This document shows positions 15,368 through 24,275 of a stretch of 64,000 nucleotides of DNA, one piece after another. A program made the translations under genes and the position numbers. Position 1 is the first letter of the stretch; each line of letters begins with the position of its first letter. The notes beneath the pieces are model-generated. The model did no database searches. It was given only the letters and a program-made list of their open reading frames with translations, and was not told the DNA's origin. The stretch is taken from assembly GCF_000024005.1 (NCBI RefSeq), contig NC_013132.1, forward strand, positions 930,001 through 994,000. Reading direction: 5' to 3'. This DNA is from Chitinophaga pinensis DSM 2588 (lineage in GTDB: Bacteria; Bacteroidota; Bacteroidia; Chitinophagales; Chitinophagaceae).

Positions 15368-15437
15368 TAGATAATGCTTATCCTACGTTCATCCTACGTT
15401 CATGAACGTAAGATGAACGTAGGATAAGCATTATCTA
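15368..15437. repeat. 70-bp near-perfect palindrome with internal tandem repeat
   Basis: The left arm begins TAGATAATGCTTATCC and the right arm ends GGATAAGCATTATCTA. The arms pair over about 34 bp with one mismatch around a tiny centre (TTCATGAA). The left arm contains two tandem copies of TCCTACGTTCA. It lies between the convergent aminotransferase and carbonic anhydrase genes, upstream of an ordinary terminator. No T-run follows directly, so it is more than a plain terminator. Confidence 0.85.
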
Positions 15438-15485
15438 AGCACTATCAGACCGATAACAAGGAAACAGAAAGTAATAAAAACAGAT

Positions 15486-15516
15486 AAGCCGCTCCTGGAG
15501 AAGAGCGGCTTTTCCT
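15486..15516 (+). terminator. intrinsic terminator after the aminotransferase
   Basis: An 8-bp stem AGCCGCTC / GAGCGGCT followed by TTTTCCTTTG on the plus strand. It ends the plus-strand operon that starts at 12049. Confidence 0.75.
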
Positions 15517-15559
15517 TTGTATATGACTACAAGCATGGCTTGTCAAAAGTTGTACATCC

Positions 15560-16249
15560 TTAGACTGTTGCAGCCTCAGGAGTAGTATTGAACTTCTCAC
15601 TACCGATTACCAGGGTTTCTTCCTGGAATGTCACCACACCTGTTTCTACATCATACATAGCGCCGATAATACCAACCTCGCCATTCAGGATCATTTCACG
15701 CAGAATATGACTCTGCTCCAGGATCGCCTGTACGGAACGCTCAGTATGAAGATGTGTCACTGCATCTACGAATGCAGGGTTAGAAGAAGTTCTGTTTTCT
15801 GTGATGGTTTTCTCTGCGAAAACTGCCGGCGTGATTTTATTCAGCAAACCGGTCAGGTTACCCATCTGTACCATATCGCATGCACCTTTGATCGCACCAC
15901 ATTTGGAGTGACCCAGTACAACGATGAATTTAGATCCTGCTACTTTACAGGCATATTCCAGGCTACCCAGTACGTTGTCAGAGATCACAGCACCCGCCAG
16001 ACGGATACTGAAGATGTCGCCCAGACCCTGATCAAAGATCAGTTCTGCAGAAGTACGGGAGTCCATACAGCTCACAATCGCCGCCATTGGCCACTGACCG
16101 TCACGGGTGTCATTTACCTGCTCCAGCAGGTTACGGTGCAGTCTCAGGTTATCTACGAAACGCTCATTACCATGTCTTAATAATTCATAAGCCTGTGCCG
16201 GAGTGATATTGGATTGTGCTGCCTTATTTAATGTTTTCATTTTTTGCAA
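15560..16249 (-). CDS. beta-class carbonic anhydrase
   Basis: A 229-residue zinc enzyme for CO2/bicarbonate interconversion in the cytoplasm. Zinc ligands and catalytic residues are visible: Cys61-x-Asp63-Ser-Arg65 (CMDSR), then His114-x-x-Cys117 in VLGHSKCGAIKGACD. The start may be 16249 or the ATG three codons later. It is 42 bp downstream of a SulP transporter on the same strand. The pair suggests import of bicarbonate by SulP and its equilibration with CO2, as in known SulP-CA pairs and fusions. Confidence 0.93.
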   Translation of the reverse strand: MQKMKTLNKAAQSNITPAQAYELLRHGNERFVDNLRLHRNLLEQVNDTRDGQWPMAAIVSCMDSRTSAELIFDQGLGDIFSIRLAGAVISDNVLGSLEYACKVAGSKFIVVLGHSKCGAIKGACDMVQMGNLTGLLNKITPAVFAEKTITENRTSSNPAFVDAVTHLHTERSVQAILEQSHILREMILNGEVGIIGAMYDVETGVVTFQEETLVIGSEKFNTTPEAATV

Positions 16250-16291
16250 GTTTTTTACTGGTTTTAAATTTAATGCACAGAGCTGCAGTGA

Positions 16292-17938
16292 TTAGTTCAG
16301 CTGAAGCTCCTTCAACAATTGTTCATGGTTACCGGTGATGGTATGTACATGGCCACTGGCTATTTTCTCCTGCTGCTCGGGGGAAATATTTTCAGTGTTA
16401 GCCAGTTTATACTGTTCCTTGAAACCAGTGATAATTACTGTGATGTTTTTTTGCACAGCTTTTACCTCTTTGAACTCTCGTATAGTTTCTAATACGTCAA
16501 AATCTATGTATGTGGTTTTACTTCCGTCAATAACCACAGTAGAATTTTCCGGCATATGGTCGAGCGTCAGCAAAATACTGGCTTTATTCAGGAAGGAAAC
16601 TTCCTGTGCAAGTTCCAGAATAATGCTTTCGCCGGCTTTATATTTCTCCTTACGGAAAAAGTAAGAACTACGGATGTTACCACGGAGAATGGCAATTACG
16701 CTGACAGCCATACCCAGGGAAATACCGATCAGCAGATCGGTAAATACGATCGCAACAACTGTTACAACGAATGGAATCCATTGATACTTACCGTTTTTGA
16801 ACATTTCCTTGAAAATGGAAATCTTACACAGTTTGTATCCGGTTACCAGCAGTACAGCGGCGAGGGTGGCCAGTGGTATTTTGTTCAGCAGGGTAGGAAT
16901 GAAGGCTGCACAAACTAACAGCAAAGCCCCGTGCGAGATAGCAGACAGTTTGGTACGGGCGCCTGAGTTGATATTTGCAGAGGAACGTACGATTACGGAT
17001 GTAACCGGCAGACCGCCCAGCATACCACTGATGATGTTACCGATACCTTGTGCCTGTAATTCACGGTTAGGGGGAGAATGACGTTTCAGGGGATCCAGCT
17101 TGTCTGTCGCTTCCAGGTTCAGGAGGGTTTCAATAGACGCTACTATTGCGATAGTGGCGCCAACGATCCAAACCTCTTTATTGGTAATAGCACTGAAGTC
17201 AGGAAGTGTGAACTGACCAATGAATGAATTAAAATCGCTTGCAACGGGCAGATTTACCAGGTGAGACGGTGCAACAGCCAGTACACTACCGGTGGCAATG
17301 AAAAGTGTGTTGAGTCCGACACCTGTCAGTACAGCCACCAGGGGAGCCGGTACCACGTTCACTTTAGGGATCTTGCTCCAGTAAAGGATGATCAGTACAG
17401 ATACGATGGTAATCAGGGTAGCACCCAGGTGAATGTGATTCAGGGTAGAGAGTAAAGCAGTGATACTGTTGTCTCCATCTACCTGTATAAAAGCGAAGTC
17501 GCCTTCCGAATCAGCATCATAACCAAAGGCATGTGGCAGCTGTTTCAGTATAATAATAATACCAATTGCTGTCAGCATACCCTTGATAACGTTGGATGGG
17601 AAATAGTTAGCAACGATACCCGCCTTTAAAAGGCCGAGCGCCAATTGTATAACACCACCGATCACAACGGCTAACAGGAAAACTTCAAATACGCCAAATT
17701 TTGTAATTGCTGTCAATACTACAGCGGTAAGGCCTGCAGCGGGACCACTTACACTTAGTTGAGATCCGCTCAGGGAACCAATTACCAACCCACCTACGAT
17801 GCCGGCGATCATACCAGAAAACAAGGGTGCGCCAGATGCCAGGGCTATACCCAGACACAGCGGAACCGCAATCAGAAATACAACAAGGCCGGCAGAAAGG
17901 TCACCTTTAACATTGGAAAATATGGATTGCCTGCTCAT
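16292..17938 (-). CDS. SulP-family inorganic anion transporter
   Basis: A 548-residue membrane protein with 10 or more hydrophobic segments between about 15 and 420. It has the SulP N-terminal signature DLSAGLVVFLIAVPLCLGIALASG and the core SGPAAGLTAVV motif. A cytoplasmic STAS domain is at the C-terminus (about 440-545, STVVIDGSKTTYIDFDVLETI). SulP proteins carry sulfate, bicarbonate or other anions. Adjacency to carbonic anhydrase favours bicarbonate, by inference. Confidence 0.9.
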   Translation of the reverse strand: MSRQSIFSNVKGDLSAGLVVFLIAVPLCLGIALASGAPLFSGMIAGIVGGLVIGSLSGSQLSVSGPAAGLTAVVLTAITKFGVFEVFLLAVVIGGVIQLALGLLKAGIVANYFPSNVIKGMLTAIGIIIILKQLPHAFGYDADSEGDFAFIQVDGDNSITALLSTLNHIHLGATLITIVSVLIILYWSKIPKVNVVPAPLVAVLTGVGLNTLFIATGSVLAVAPSHLVNLPVASDFNSFIGQFTLPDFSAITNKEVWIVGATIAIVASIETLLNLEATDKLDPLKRHSPPNRELQAQGIGNIISGMLGGLPVTSVIVRSSANINSGARTKLSAISHGALLLVCAAFIPTLLNKIPLATLAAVLLVTGYKLCKISIFKEMFKNGKYQWIPFVVTVVAIVFTDLLIGISLGMAVSVIAILRGNIRSSYFFRKEKYKAGESIILELAQEVSFLNKASILLTLDHMPENSTVVIDGSKTTYIDFDVLETIREFKEVKAVQKNITVIITGFKEQYKLANTENISPEQQEKIASGHVHTITGNHEQLLKELQLN

Positions 17939-18154
17939 AGTCAGAAGGATTTAAAAGAAACGCGAATAACGTTATAACAGGGGATAGGAATGCCCTTATT
18001 AACTGGCATAGCTACTCCGGTTAAGTGAAAAAAATGGATAATAGTAAGTATGCGCGTATGCGCCAAATATGGAGGAAATGAAATAAGAACAGTATAAAGC
18101 CGGCAAAGCCCCTGCAGGGCAGCATGGCTGTACTGATTCAATAGTTTAAATCTG

Positions 18155-18445
18155 TTAGCAGTTGGGTGGAGGACAGTGTATTTCGCGGGTAGGACCCTGT
18201 GGGATTTCCGCAAAGAAGTTATAGTGCAGACTTTTTACCAGTAATGAAGGCTCAAACTGGATTGTAGAACTGTTGTTGAGGAATTTGAGATCCTTGGCAA
18301 TTTTAACGAGGTCGCCATGGCAACCATCTTCCACAGGATGCTCTTCGACGATCTGATTATTGAACAATATCTTCCCCACCTCCTTAATCGGAAGGAGCTG
18401 CGTGCACATCAGTGCCAGGAGGAATATGCCAATAATTCTTTTCAT
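18155..18445 (-). CDS. small secreted protein, 96 aa, Cys-rich tail
   Basis: The N-terminus MKRIIGIFLLALMCTQLLP is a signal peptide or membrane anchor. The mature part is short and ends in EIHCPPPNC, with a further Cys in EDGCHGDL. I do not recognise the family. It is transcribed away from padR, with a TATCTTTA -7-like box about 40 bp upstream (18485-18492, minus). It is 217 bp upstream of the SulP gene in the same direction but probably separately expressed. Confidence 0.6.
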   Translation of the reverse strand: MKRIIGIFLLALMCTQLLPIKEVGKILFNNQIVEEHPVEDGCHGDLVKIAKDLKFLNNSSTIQFEPSLLVKSLHYNFFAEIPQGPTREIHCPPPNC

Positions 18446-18813
18446 CTGTACAGTACAAAAATAAGTTAGTGTTAACCTACTTTGTAAAGATAGACGATAA
18501 AAAAATGTTAAATCCCTTTTATTTATGAGTGGCTTTGCAGGGAAACCCTTATACCTGCCGGCAAGACTTTCATCCCTTATTTAAGACCGTTCGTCACAAT
18601 AGCAAAAAAATTTTCTAACCCGCTATGTTTTTTCAAATAATTGAATAACAATTACTTATTGGCAAATTCCGGTAATATCCTAAACAAGTTATTTTGTTTT
18701 CTATGGTATTGTGTATTGCATAGTAGTATAAAATGCCTATCTTTACATTGTAATTATCAGAAACCACCATTTACCATGTTTAAGTATCGTTTTATTCATA
18801 AAGCTCACTTGCC
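18446..18813. other. divergent promoter region between the 96-aa gene and padR
   Basis: An A+T-rich gap of 368 bp with no supportable gene. TATCTTTA occurs twice, at 18485-18492 (minus, towards the small secreted gene) and at 18738-18745 (plus, towards padR). Both are one base off the TAnnTTTG -7 consensus. No clear operator palindrome is seen. Confidence 0.4.
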
Positions 18814-19140
18814 ATGAATATAGATAACACACAATCACAGATGAGAAAGGGGGTGCTTGAGTTCTGCATCCTGTCGATCATCAAGCAAGGAGAAGCTTAT
18901 CCTTCAGACATTATCGAAAAAATGAAAGAAGCAAAGCTGGACATCCTGGAGGGCACCCTTTACCCACTGCTTACCCGACTTAAAAACGCAGAATTACTGA
19001 CTTACCGATGGGTTGAAAGTAATTCAGGTCCTCCAAGGAAATATTTTTCCATGACCGACAAGGGAGAACTCTTCTACAAGGAACTGGAAACGACCTGGAA
19101 CGAGCTGGCCAATGCAGTAACACAGCTCACAAGTCAATAA
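18814..19140 (+). CDS. PadR-family transcriptional regulator
   Basis: A 108-residue winged-helix regulator with the PadR core KGVLEFCILSIIKQGEAYPSDI, LEGTLYPLLTRLKNAELL and GPPRKYFSMTDKGELF. A short C-terminal helix serves for dimerisation. It precedes the PspC gene by 47 bp on the same strand. This PadR-PspC arrangement is common in Bacteroidota and suggests the regulator controls its own envelope-stress operon. Confidence 0.92.
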   Translation: MNIDNTQSQMRKGVLEFCILSIIKQGEAYPSDIIEKMKEAKLDILEGTLYPLLTRLKNAELLTYRWVESNSGPPRKYFSMTDKGELFYKELETTWNELANAVTQLTSQ

Positions 19141-19187
19141 CATTAACACTACCATCCGATAACCAAAACCTAAAATAGAGCATCGAA

Positions 19188-20993
19188 ATGAAAAAGATCA
19201 TTAACATAAACCTGGCCGGCCGCCTTATCGCTATCGAGGATAGTGCATATGAGATATTGCGGCAGTACCTGGAAAGCTTATCGCGCTATTTCGCTCGCGA
19301 AGAGGGTGGGGATGAGATTGTGAGTGATATTGAGAGCCGCATTGCAGAGCTTTTCCTAAATAAATTAAAAACAACACACTGTATCACGGACGAAGACGTA
19401 CAGGCCGTAAAAGCCTCTATGGGTACGCCGGAACAGTTTGATCAGGTGGAAGAAGGTAGCGGCAAGCAACAGCAGCCAGCCAACGACCCTGCATATGAAT
19501 CAATCCGCCCGCGTAAAAGGCTGTACCGTGATCCGGACGCAAAAGTACTGGGTGGTGTATGTGGTGGCCTTGGTGCTTACCTGAACGTAGACCCGGTAGT
19601 ATTCCGTATCATCTTTGCCCTGCTGGCAATTGGTGGTTTCGGTTCCGGTATCCTGGTATATTTCATCCTGTGGATTGTAACCCCTGAGGCAAACACTGCC
19701 GCTGAAAAATTGCAGATGAGAGGAGAAAAGGTAGACGTTAATAATATACGTGCTACCGTGCAGGACGAGATCAACGCTGCCAAAAGCCATTTCAAGAACT
19801 TTGGGAACGATGTTAAAAATTTTTCCCAGGGCCGCGGAAGGCAAGTTGGTAGCGACATCGAAAGAGCTTTTCGCAGCATCTTCGAAGCGTTGGGAAAAGT
19901 ACTCCTGTTACTGACCAAGGGATTCTTCTATTTTCTTGCGGTTGTGATCCTTATCTCGCTGATCAGCGTAGGAATTGGCATCACCGCATCTTCCGCGGCC
20001 CTTTACCCTCTGAAAAACCTGATCCTGGCAGGTACTGTTCAAAATCTGTTACTCTGGTGCTCCATCCTGTTCCTGGTAGGTATCCCTATCGTGGCGCTGA
20101 TCATGTTCTTCGTCCGCAAGGCGACCGGGATCAAGGAAGCTAACCGTTATGTCGGATATACACTGAGCCTGTTATGGTTTGCCGGTCTGATCTGTGCAGT
20201 TGCACTGGTCGCCTCTGTGATCAGAGACTTCAGGACCGGTCCTGGCAGAATTTTAAAAGAAAATTACGCCCTCGTGCAACCTTCCAATGGAAAGTTAGTC
20301 ATTAAACAGGCGGAGGATTATACCAACATCGACGATATCGACTTTTTCGGAGATGCACTGCGTGTGACAGAAGACACCGTTATCATCAATTCTGCCAGGA
20401 TCAGACTGGAAAAAAGTGATAGCGACAGTTTCGAGGTGTATATAGAACGCTATTCCCGCGGACGTACCGTTGCCCAGGCCAGAGCCCTCGCAAAACAAAT
20501 TCAGTATCAGCTGGAACAGAAAGATTCAATTCTCTATGTACCATCAGGTATCTCAATTCCGGCGAATTCTAAATTCAGAGGACAGCATATCAGGGTGATC
20601 GTGAAAGTACCTGCCAACAAGAAGGTACAGATGGACAGAAACCTGGAATACTCTCACGGATGGGATTTCAATGACGATTGGGACGATTTTGGCCGTAACC
20701 GCGACAGAGGTCACGTTGAAATCAAAATGAATGAAGACGGATCTTCTGTAGATATGGACCATAACAATGACTCCAATCGTGAGGATAATGACGATGACGA
20801 TCAAAACGGGGACAACAGAGAGAATAAGGCTGATTCCCTGGAAAGAAACTACCGCTATAAAGGCGGAAAACAGGAAAATAAGACGCCTGTAGACAATAGT
20901 GGCTCCGGCAGCACACCCGCTGCAAAGACAAGCGAAGCAGCCCTGGATGTAGTGAGCACTATCGGATACAGTTTATATAAACTCGTTAAGTGA
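19188..20993 (+). CDS. PspC-domain envelope-stress membrane protein
   Basis: A 601-residue protein. Residues 1 to about 90 are a soluble N-terminal region (KKIININLAGRLIAIEDSAYEI) with an HAAS-like helical look. A PspC domain spans about 107-168 (RLYRDPDAKVLGGVCGGLGAYLNVDP plus a hydrophobic helix). Three more membrane segments lie between about 240 and 350. A long extracytoplasmic part follows, ending in a very acidic NDDDDQNGDN-type tract and a Ser/Gly-rich tail. It is presumably membrane-stress related, by family. It is followed by a clear terminator. Confidence 0.85.
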   Translation: MKKIININLAGRLIAIEDSAYEILRQYLESLSRYFAREEGGDEIVSDIESRIAELFLNKLKTTHCITDEDVQAVKASMGTPEQFDQVEEGSGKQQQPANDPAYESIRPRKRLYRDPDAKVLGGVCGGLGAYLNVDPVVFRIIFALLAIGGFGSGILVYFILWIVTPEANTAAEKLQMRGEKVDVNNIRATVQDEINAAKSHFKNFGNDVKNFSQGRGRQVGSDIERAFRSIFEALGKVLLLLTKGFFYFLAVVILISLISVGIGITASSAALYPLKNLILAGTVQNLLLWCSILFLVGIPIVALIMFFVRKATGIKEANRYVGYTLSLLWFAGLICAVALVASVIRDFRTGPGRILKENYALVQPSNGKLVIKQAEDYTNIDDIDFFGDALRVTEDTVIINSARIRLEKSDSDSFEVYIERYSRGRTVAQARALAKQIQYQLEQKDSILYVPSGISIPANSKFRGQHIRVIVKVPANKKVQMDRNLEYSHGWDFNDDWDDFGRNRDRGHVEIKMNEDGSSVDMDHNNDSNREDNDDDDQNGDNRENKADSLERNYRYKGGKQENKTPVDNSGSGSTPAAKTSEAALDVVSTIGYSLYKLVK

Positions 20994-21059
20994 TGAGAAA
21001 CGTGTGTTAAAGATTAAACTTTGTCATCACAATAAGTTCAATAGTTACAGAAACACTGA

Positions 21060-21086
21060 CCACGGTTTTTACCGTGGTTTTTTTTT
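21060..21086 (+). terminator. intrinsic terminator after the PspC gene
   Basis: CCACGG TTTTTA CCGTGG followed by nine T on the plus strand: a 6-bp GC-rich stem with a 6-nt loop, ending the padR-pspC unit. Confidence 0.85.
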
Positions 21087-21133
21087 AACGGATCTTTTTC
21101 CCGATCCGATTCCCCGCCTCCTGTATTTAATCA

Positions 21134-21141
21134 TAACTTTG
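21134..21141 (+). promoter_or_regulatory. candidate -7 box (TAACTTTG) for feoB
   Basis: TAACTTTG matches TAnnTTTG, 34 bp before the feoB ATG and after the upstream terminator. No good -33 element is seen. Confidence 0.5.
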
Positions 21142-21175
21142 CGTTTTAAACCGTTTATCAGGATAAGGCTAAGGA

Positions 21176-23311
21176 ATGCAGGCAACAAAAAAAGCTACGA
21201 TCAATATCGCGTTGGTAGGGAATCCGAATAGTGGGAAAAGTTCGCTCTTTAATGCGCTGACAGGTCTGAACCAGAAAGTCAGCAACTTTCCAGGGGTAAC
21301 TGTTGATAAAAAAACAGGGGCCGCTACTATCTCGTCCTCCCTCCAGGCCAATATTATCGATCTGCCAGGAACCTACAGCCTGTATCCTAAAAGCGCTGAC
21401 GAGTTTGTTACCTACGATGTACTCGTTCATCCTGCCGCTGATGAACAACCGGACATGATCCTGATCATAGCCGATGCCTCCAACCTGAAACGTAACCTGC
21501 TCTTCTGCTCCCAGATCATGGACCTGAAAATTCCGGTGATCATCGGTCTTACCATGATGGACATTGCCCGCAAAAAAGGCGTCGAAATAGACGAAGCCGG
21601 TCTCGAAAGAGAACTGGGGGTGCCTATTGTGAGCATCAACCCCCGTAAAAACAAAGGGGTAACGGAGCTGAAAAAGATGATAGACCTCGTCGCTAAGGAG
21701 AAACAATCCGTAGCACCGAGAGATTTCATTGATAGTCAGGCTTTAGCACCGGAGGTAATCCAGGAGATCAGGAAATATGTACAGGTAAAAAGCGATTATG
21801 CCGCTATGCATATCGCCGTGAACCATCATGAACTGGCATTTCTGAACGGCGGACAAAAACTCGCCATCACCAATATCCTGCAAACGCACCAGTTCAATAA
21901 GACCAAGGTGCAGGCAGAAGAGATCATGCAGCGCTATGCCAGGATCAAACACATCATGAAGAATACCGTGGTGGAAGCCGATCCTTTGCAGAAACAGTTA
22001 CAAACCGAGAAACTCGATAACATATTACTCCACCGCTTCTGGGGATACATGATCCTGTTGGGTATCATGTTCTTTATGTTCCAGAGTATTTTCTGGCTGG
22101 CATCCTTTCCGATGGACTGGATTGAGGCTGGTTTTGGCTGGTTAAGTGGCTGGCTTACAGGGGCTTTACCTGCCAATCAGCTGACAGACATCCTGGTGAA
22201 CGGGGTGATTGCCGGTCTGGGAGGTATCGCCGTATTCGTGCCGCAGATCATGATCCTCTTCGCCTTTATCACCGTGCTGGAAGATACAGGGTATATGGCC
22301 AGGATCAGTTTCCTGACGGACAGACTGATGCGACAGGTAGGACTGAACGGTAAATCTGTGATGCCCCTGATCAGCGGGGTTGCCTGTGCCGTGCCGGCAA
22401 TCATGGCGACCAGGAATATTGAAAACAGGAAAGAGCGCCTGATCACGATTCTCATTACCCCTTTAATGAGCTGTTCCGCGCGTTTGCCTATTTATACGGT
22501 GATGATTGCCCTGGTGGTTCCGGACAGACCTGTATTTGGCTTCCTGAGTCTGCAGGGACTGGTGATGATGGGATTGTATCTGCTGGGTTTTGTGATGGCA
22601 CTGTTCATCGCTGCAATACTGAAGTTATTCATCAAGATAAAAGAAAAGAGCTATTTCATCATGGAACTGCCGGTATACCGTGCGCCCCGTTGGGCAAACG
22701 TAGGTACCACCATGGTGCAGAAAGCAAAAATCTTCATTACAGATGCCGGTAAGGTGATCATGGTGATCTCTATCGTACTCTGGTTCCTGGCATCTTTCGG
22801 TCCTAAAGACAGGATGGAAAAGGTGACTGCGCATTATGAACAACTGAAAACAGCACATCCGGAACAAAGCGAAGCACTGGATATGGAAATGCAATCTGAA
22901 AAGCTGGGTAATTCCTATGCAGGCGTACTGGGACATGCGATTGAACCAGTGATTCGTCCGCTGGGTTATGACTGGAAAATTGGTATTGCATTAATTACTT
23001 CCTTTGCCGCACGTGAGGTATTTGTGGGTACAATGGCTACGCTGTATAGTGTAGGAGAATCCCCGGAAGATAACGATGCAACCCTGAGAGAGAAAATGAC
23101 CAACGCCACCTGGAAGGACGGACGTCCGGTATATACACTTGCAAGCGGTATTTCCCTGATGTTGTTCTACGCCTTTGCCATGCAGTGTATGAGTACACTG
23201 GCGATTGTAAAGAGAGAAACCAAATCATGGAAAATGCCAGCCATACAATTTGTGTACATGACAGCGCTGGCATATATCTCTGCATTGATTGCTTTCCAGC
23301 TGCTGAATTAA
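21176..23311 (+). CDS. feoB: ferrous iron transporter FeoB
   Basis: A 711-residue inner-membrane Fe(II) transporter. The N-terminal G domain carries G1 GNPNSGKSS at 15-23, G3 DLPGTYSL and a guanine-specificity stretch near LTMMDIARKKG (G4, TMMD instead of the usual NxxD). The membrane part has the two Gate repeats (ITVLEDTGYMARISFLTDRLMR, and ITSFAAREVFVGTMATLY) and the SGVACAVPAIMATRNIENRKERL core. No feoA lies next to it and no FeoA domain is fused, which is unusual, as most feoB genes have one. It has its own -7 box. Confidence 0.95.
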   Translation: MQATKKATINIALVGNPNSGKSSLFNALTGLNQKVSNFPGVTVDKKTGAATISSSLQANIIDLPGTYSLYPKSADEFVTYDVLVHPAADEQPDMILIIADASNLKRNLLFCSQIMDLKIPVIIGLTMMDIARKKGVEIDEAGLERELGVPIVSINPRKNKGVTELKKMIDLVAKEKQSVAPRDFIDSQALAPEVIQEIRKYVQVKSDYAAMHIAVNHHELAFLNGGQKLAITNILQTHQFNKTKVQAEEIMQRYARIKHIMKNTVVEADPLQKQLQTEKLDNILLHRFWGYMILLGIMFFMFQSIFWLASFPMDWIEAGFGWLSGWLTGALPANQLTDILVNGVIAGLGGIAVFVPQIMILFAFITVLEDTGYMARISFLTDRLMRQVGLNGKSVMPLISGVACAVPAIMATRNIENRKERLITILITPLMSCSARLPIYTVMIALVVPDRPVFGFLSLQGLVMMGLYLLGFVMALFIAAILKLFIKIKEKSYFIMELPVYRAPRWANVGTTMVQKAKIFITDAGKVIMVISIVLWFLASFGPKDRMEKVTAHYEQLKTAHPEQSEALDMEMQSEKLGNSYAGVLGHAIEPVIRPLGYDWKIGIALITSFAAREVFVGTMATLYSVGESPEDNDATLREKMTNATWKDGRPVYTLASGISLMLFYAFAMQCMSTLAIVKRETKSWKMPAIQFVYMTALAYISALIAFQLLN

Positions 23312-23369
23312 TCGTACTGATAAGCGCTGCGCACTGAAATAACTTATATTGCGGTATAACAGATAAGGT

Positions 23370-24275
23370 ATGAAAATATTCATCCAGAGTTTGCTGCTCT
23401 TCATCACTGTTGCCACACAGGCACAAACCCCGATAGATCCTACGCAGCTTGTCAATGATATCAGGACGCTTTCATCTGATAAATATGAAGGCAGAATGGC
23501 GGGTACCAGAGGTAGCCGGCAGGCACAGTTTTACCTGATTTCCCGTTTCCGCGAGATCGGTCTCCAATCTTTTCATAATACATTCGAATACCCTTTTTAC
23601 TTCCCGCAAGGCGATAAGCAGATTATGGGTACCAACCTGTTTGGATACATCAAAGGCACCTCAGATGCTGCCATTGTGGTAACAGCCCATTATGACCATC
23701 TTGGTATCAAACGGGATGCACAAGGGAAGGATAGTATTTTCAATGGTGCAGATGATAATGCCTCCGGTGTTGGCGGACTGCTGGCATTGATGGCTTATTA
23801 TAAAAAGCACCAGCCCCGTCATACCATCATCTTTGCTGCACTGGATGGAGAAGAAGAGGGATTACAGGGAGCGAAGGCATTTGTGAAACAGCCACCAGTT
23901 CCGGTTTCGCAGATCGTATTGAATATCAATATGGATATGATCGGCCGGAATGACAAACAGGAGCTGTACGTCTGCGGACTGGCCCAGTTTCCTGAACTGA
24001 AACCTTATGTAGACGCCGGTGTGGCAGCAGGTAACGTGATCAAATTATTGTCAGGGCATGACAGGAAAGAAGAAGGTGCCGGCAACTGGCTGAATCAGAG
24101 CGACCATTATGAATTTTATAAACTAAAGATCCCATTCCTTTATTTCGGTGTGGAAGATCACCCCGATTACCATCAGTTATCAGATGAATTTTCTGGTATC
24201 CAACCCGCTTTTTATTACCAGGCGGTATTGAAAGTACTGAGTGTACTGGAATCGGCAGATAAAGGATTGCAATAA
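23370..24275 (+). CDS. secreted M28-family zinc aminopeptidase
   Basis: A 301-residue protein with a signal peptide (MKIFIQSLLLFITVATQAQT). The M28 di-zinc site is complete: His107-x-Asp109 (VVTAHYDHLG), bridging Asp128 in FNGADDNASGVGG, Glu161/162 in LDGEEEGLQGAKAF, Asp189 in NINMDMIGRND, and a late His in DHPDYHQLSDEF. It removes N-terminal residues from peptides in the periplasm or outside. The 3' end overlaps the end of the convergent DUF922-like gene by 61 bp. Confidence 0.9.
   Translation: MKIFIQSLLLFITVATQAQTPIDPTQLVNDIRTLSSDKYEGRMAGTRGSRQAQFYLISRFREIGLQSFHNTFEYPFYFPQGDKQIMGTNLFGYIKGTSDAAIVVTAHYDHLGIKRDAQGKDSIFNGADDNASGVGGLLALMAYYKKHQPRHTIIFAALDGEEEGLQGAKAFVKQPPVPVSQIVLNINMDMIGRNDKQELYVCGLAQFPELKPYVDAGVAAGNVIKLLSGHDRKEEGAGNWLNQSDHYEFYKLKIPFLYFGVEDHPDYHQLSDEFSGIQPAFYYQAVLKVLSVLESADKGLQ

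Noticed and set aside
17941..18213. 90-codon minus-strand frame overlapping the 3' end of the small secreted gene
   Set aside because: Low-complexity reading without signal or family; overlaps a better-supported ORF in another frame.
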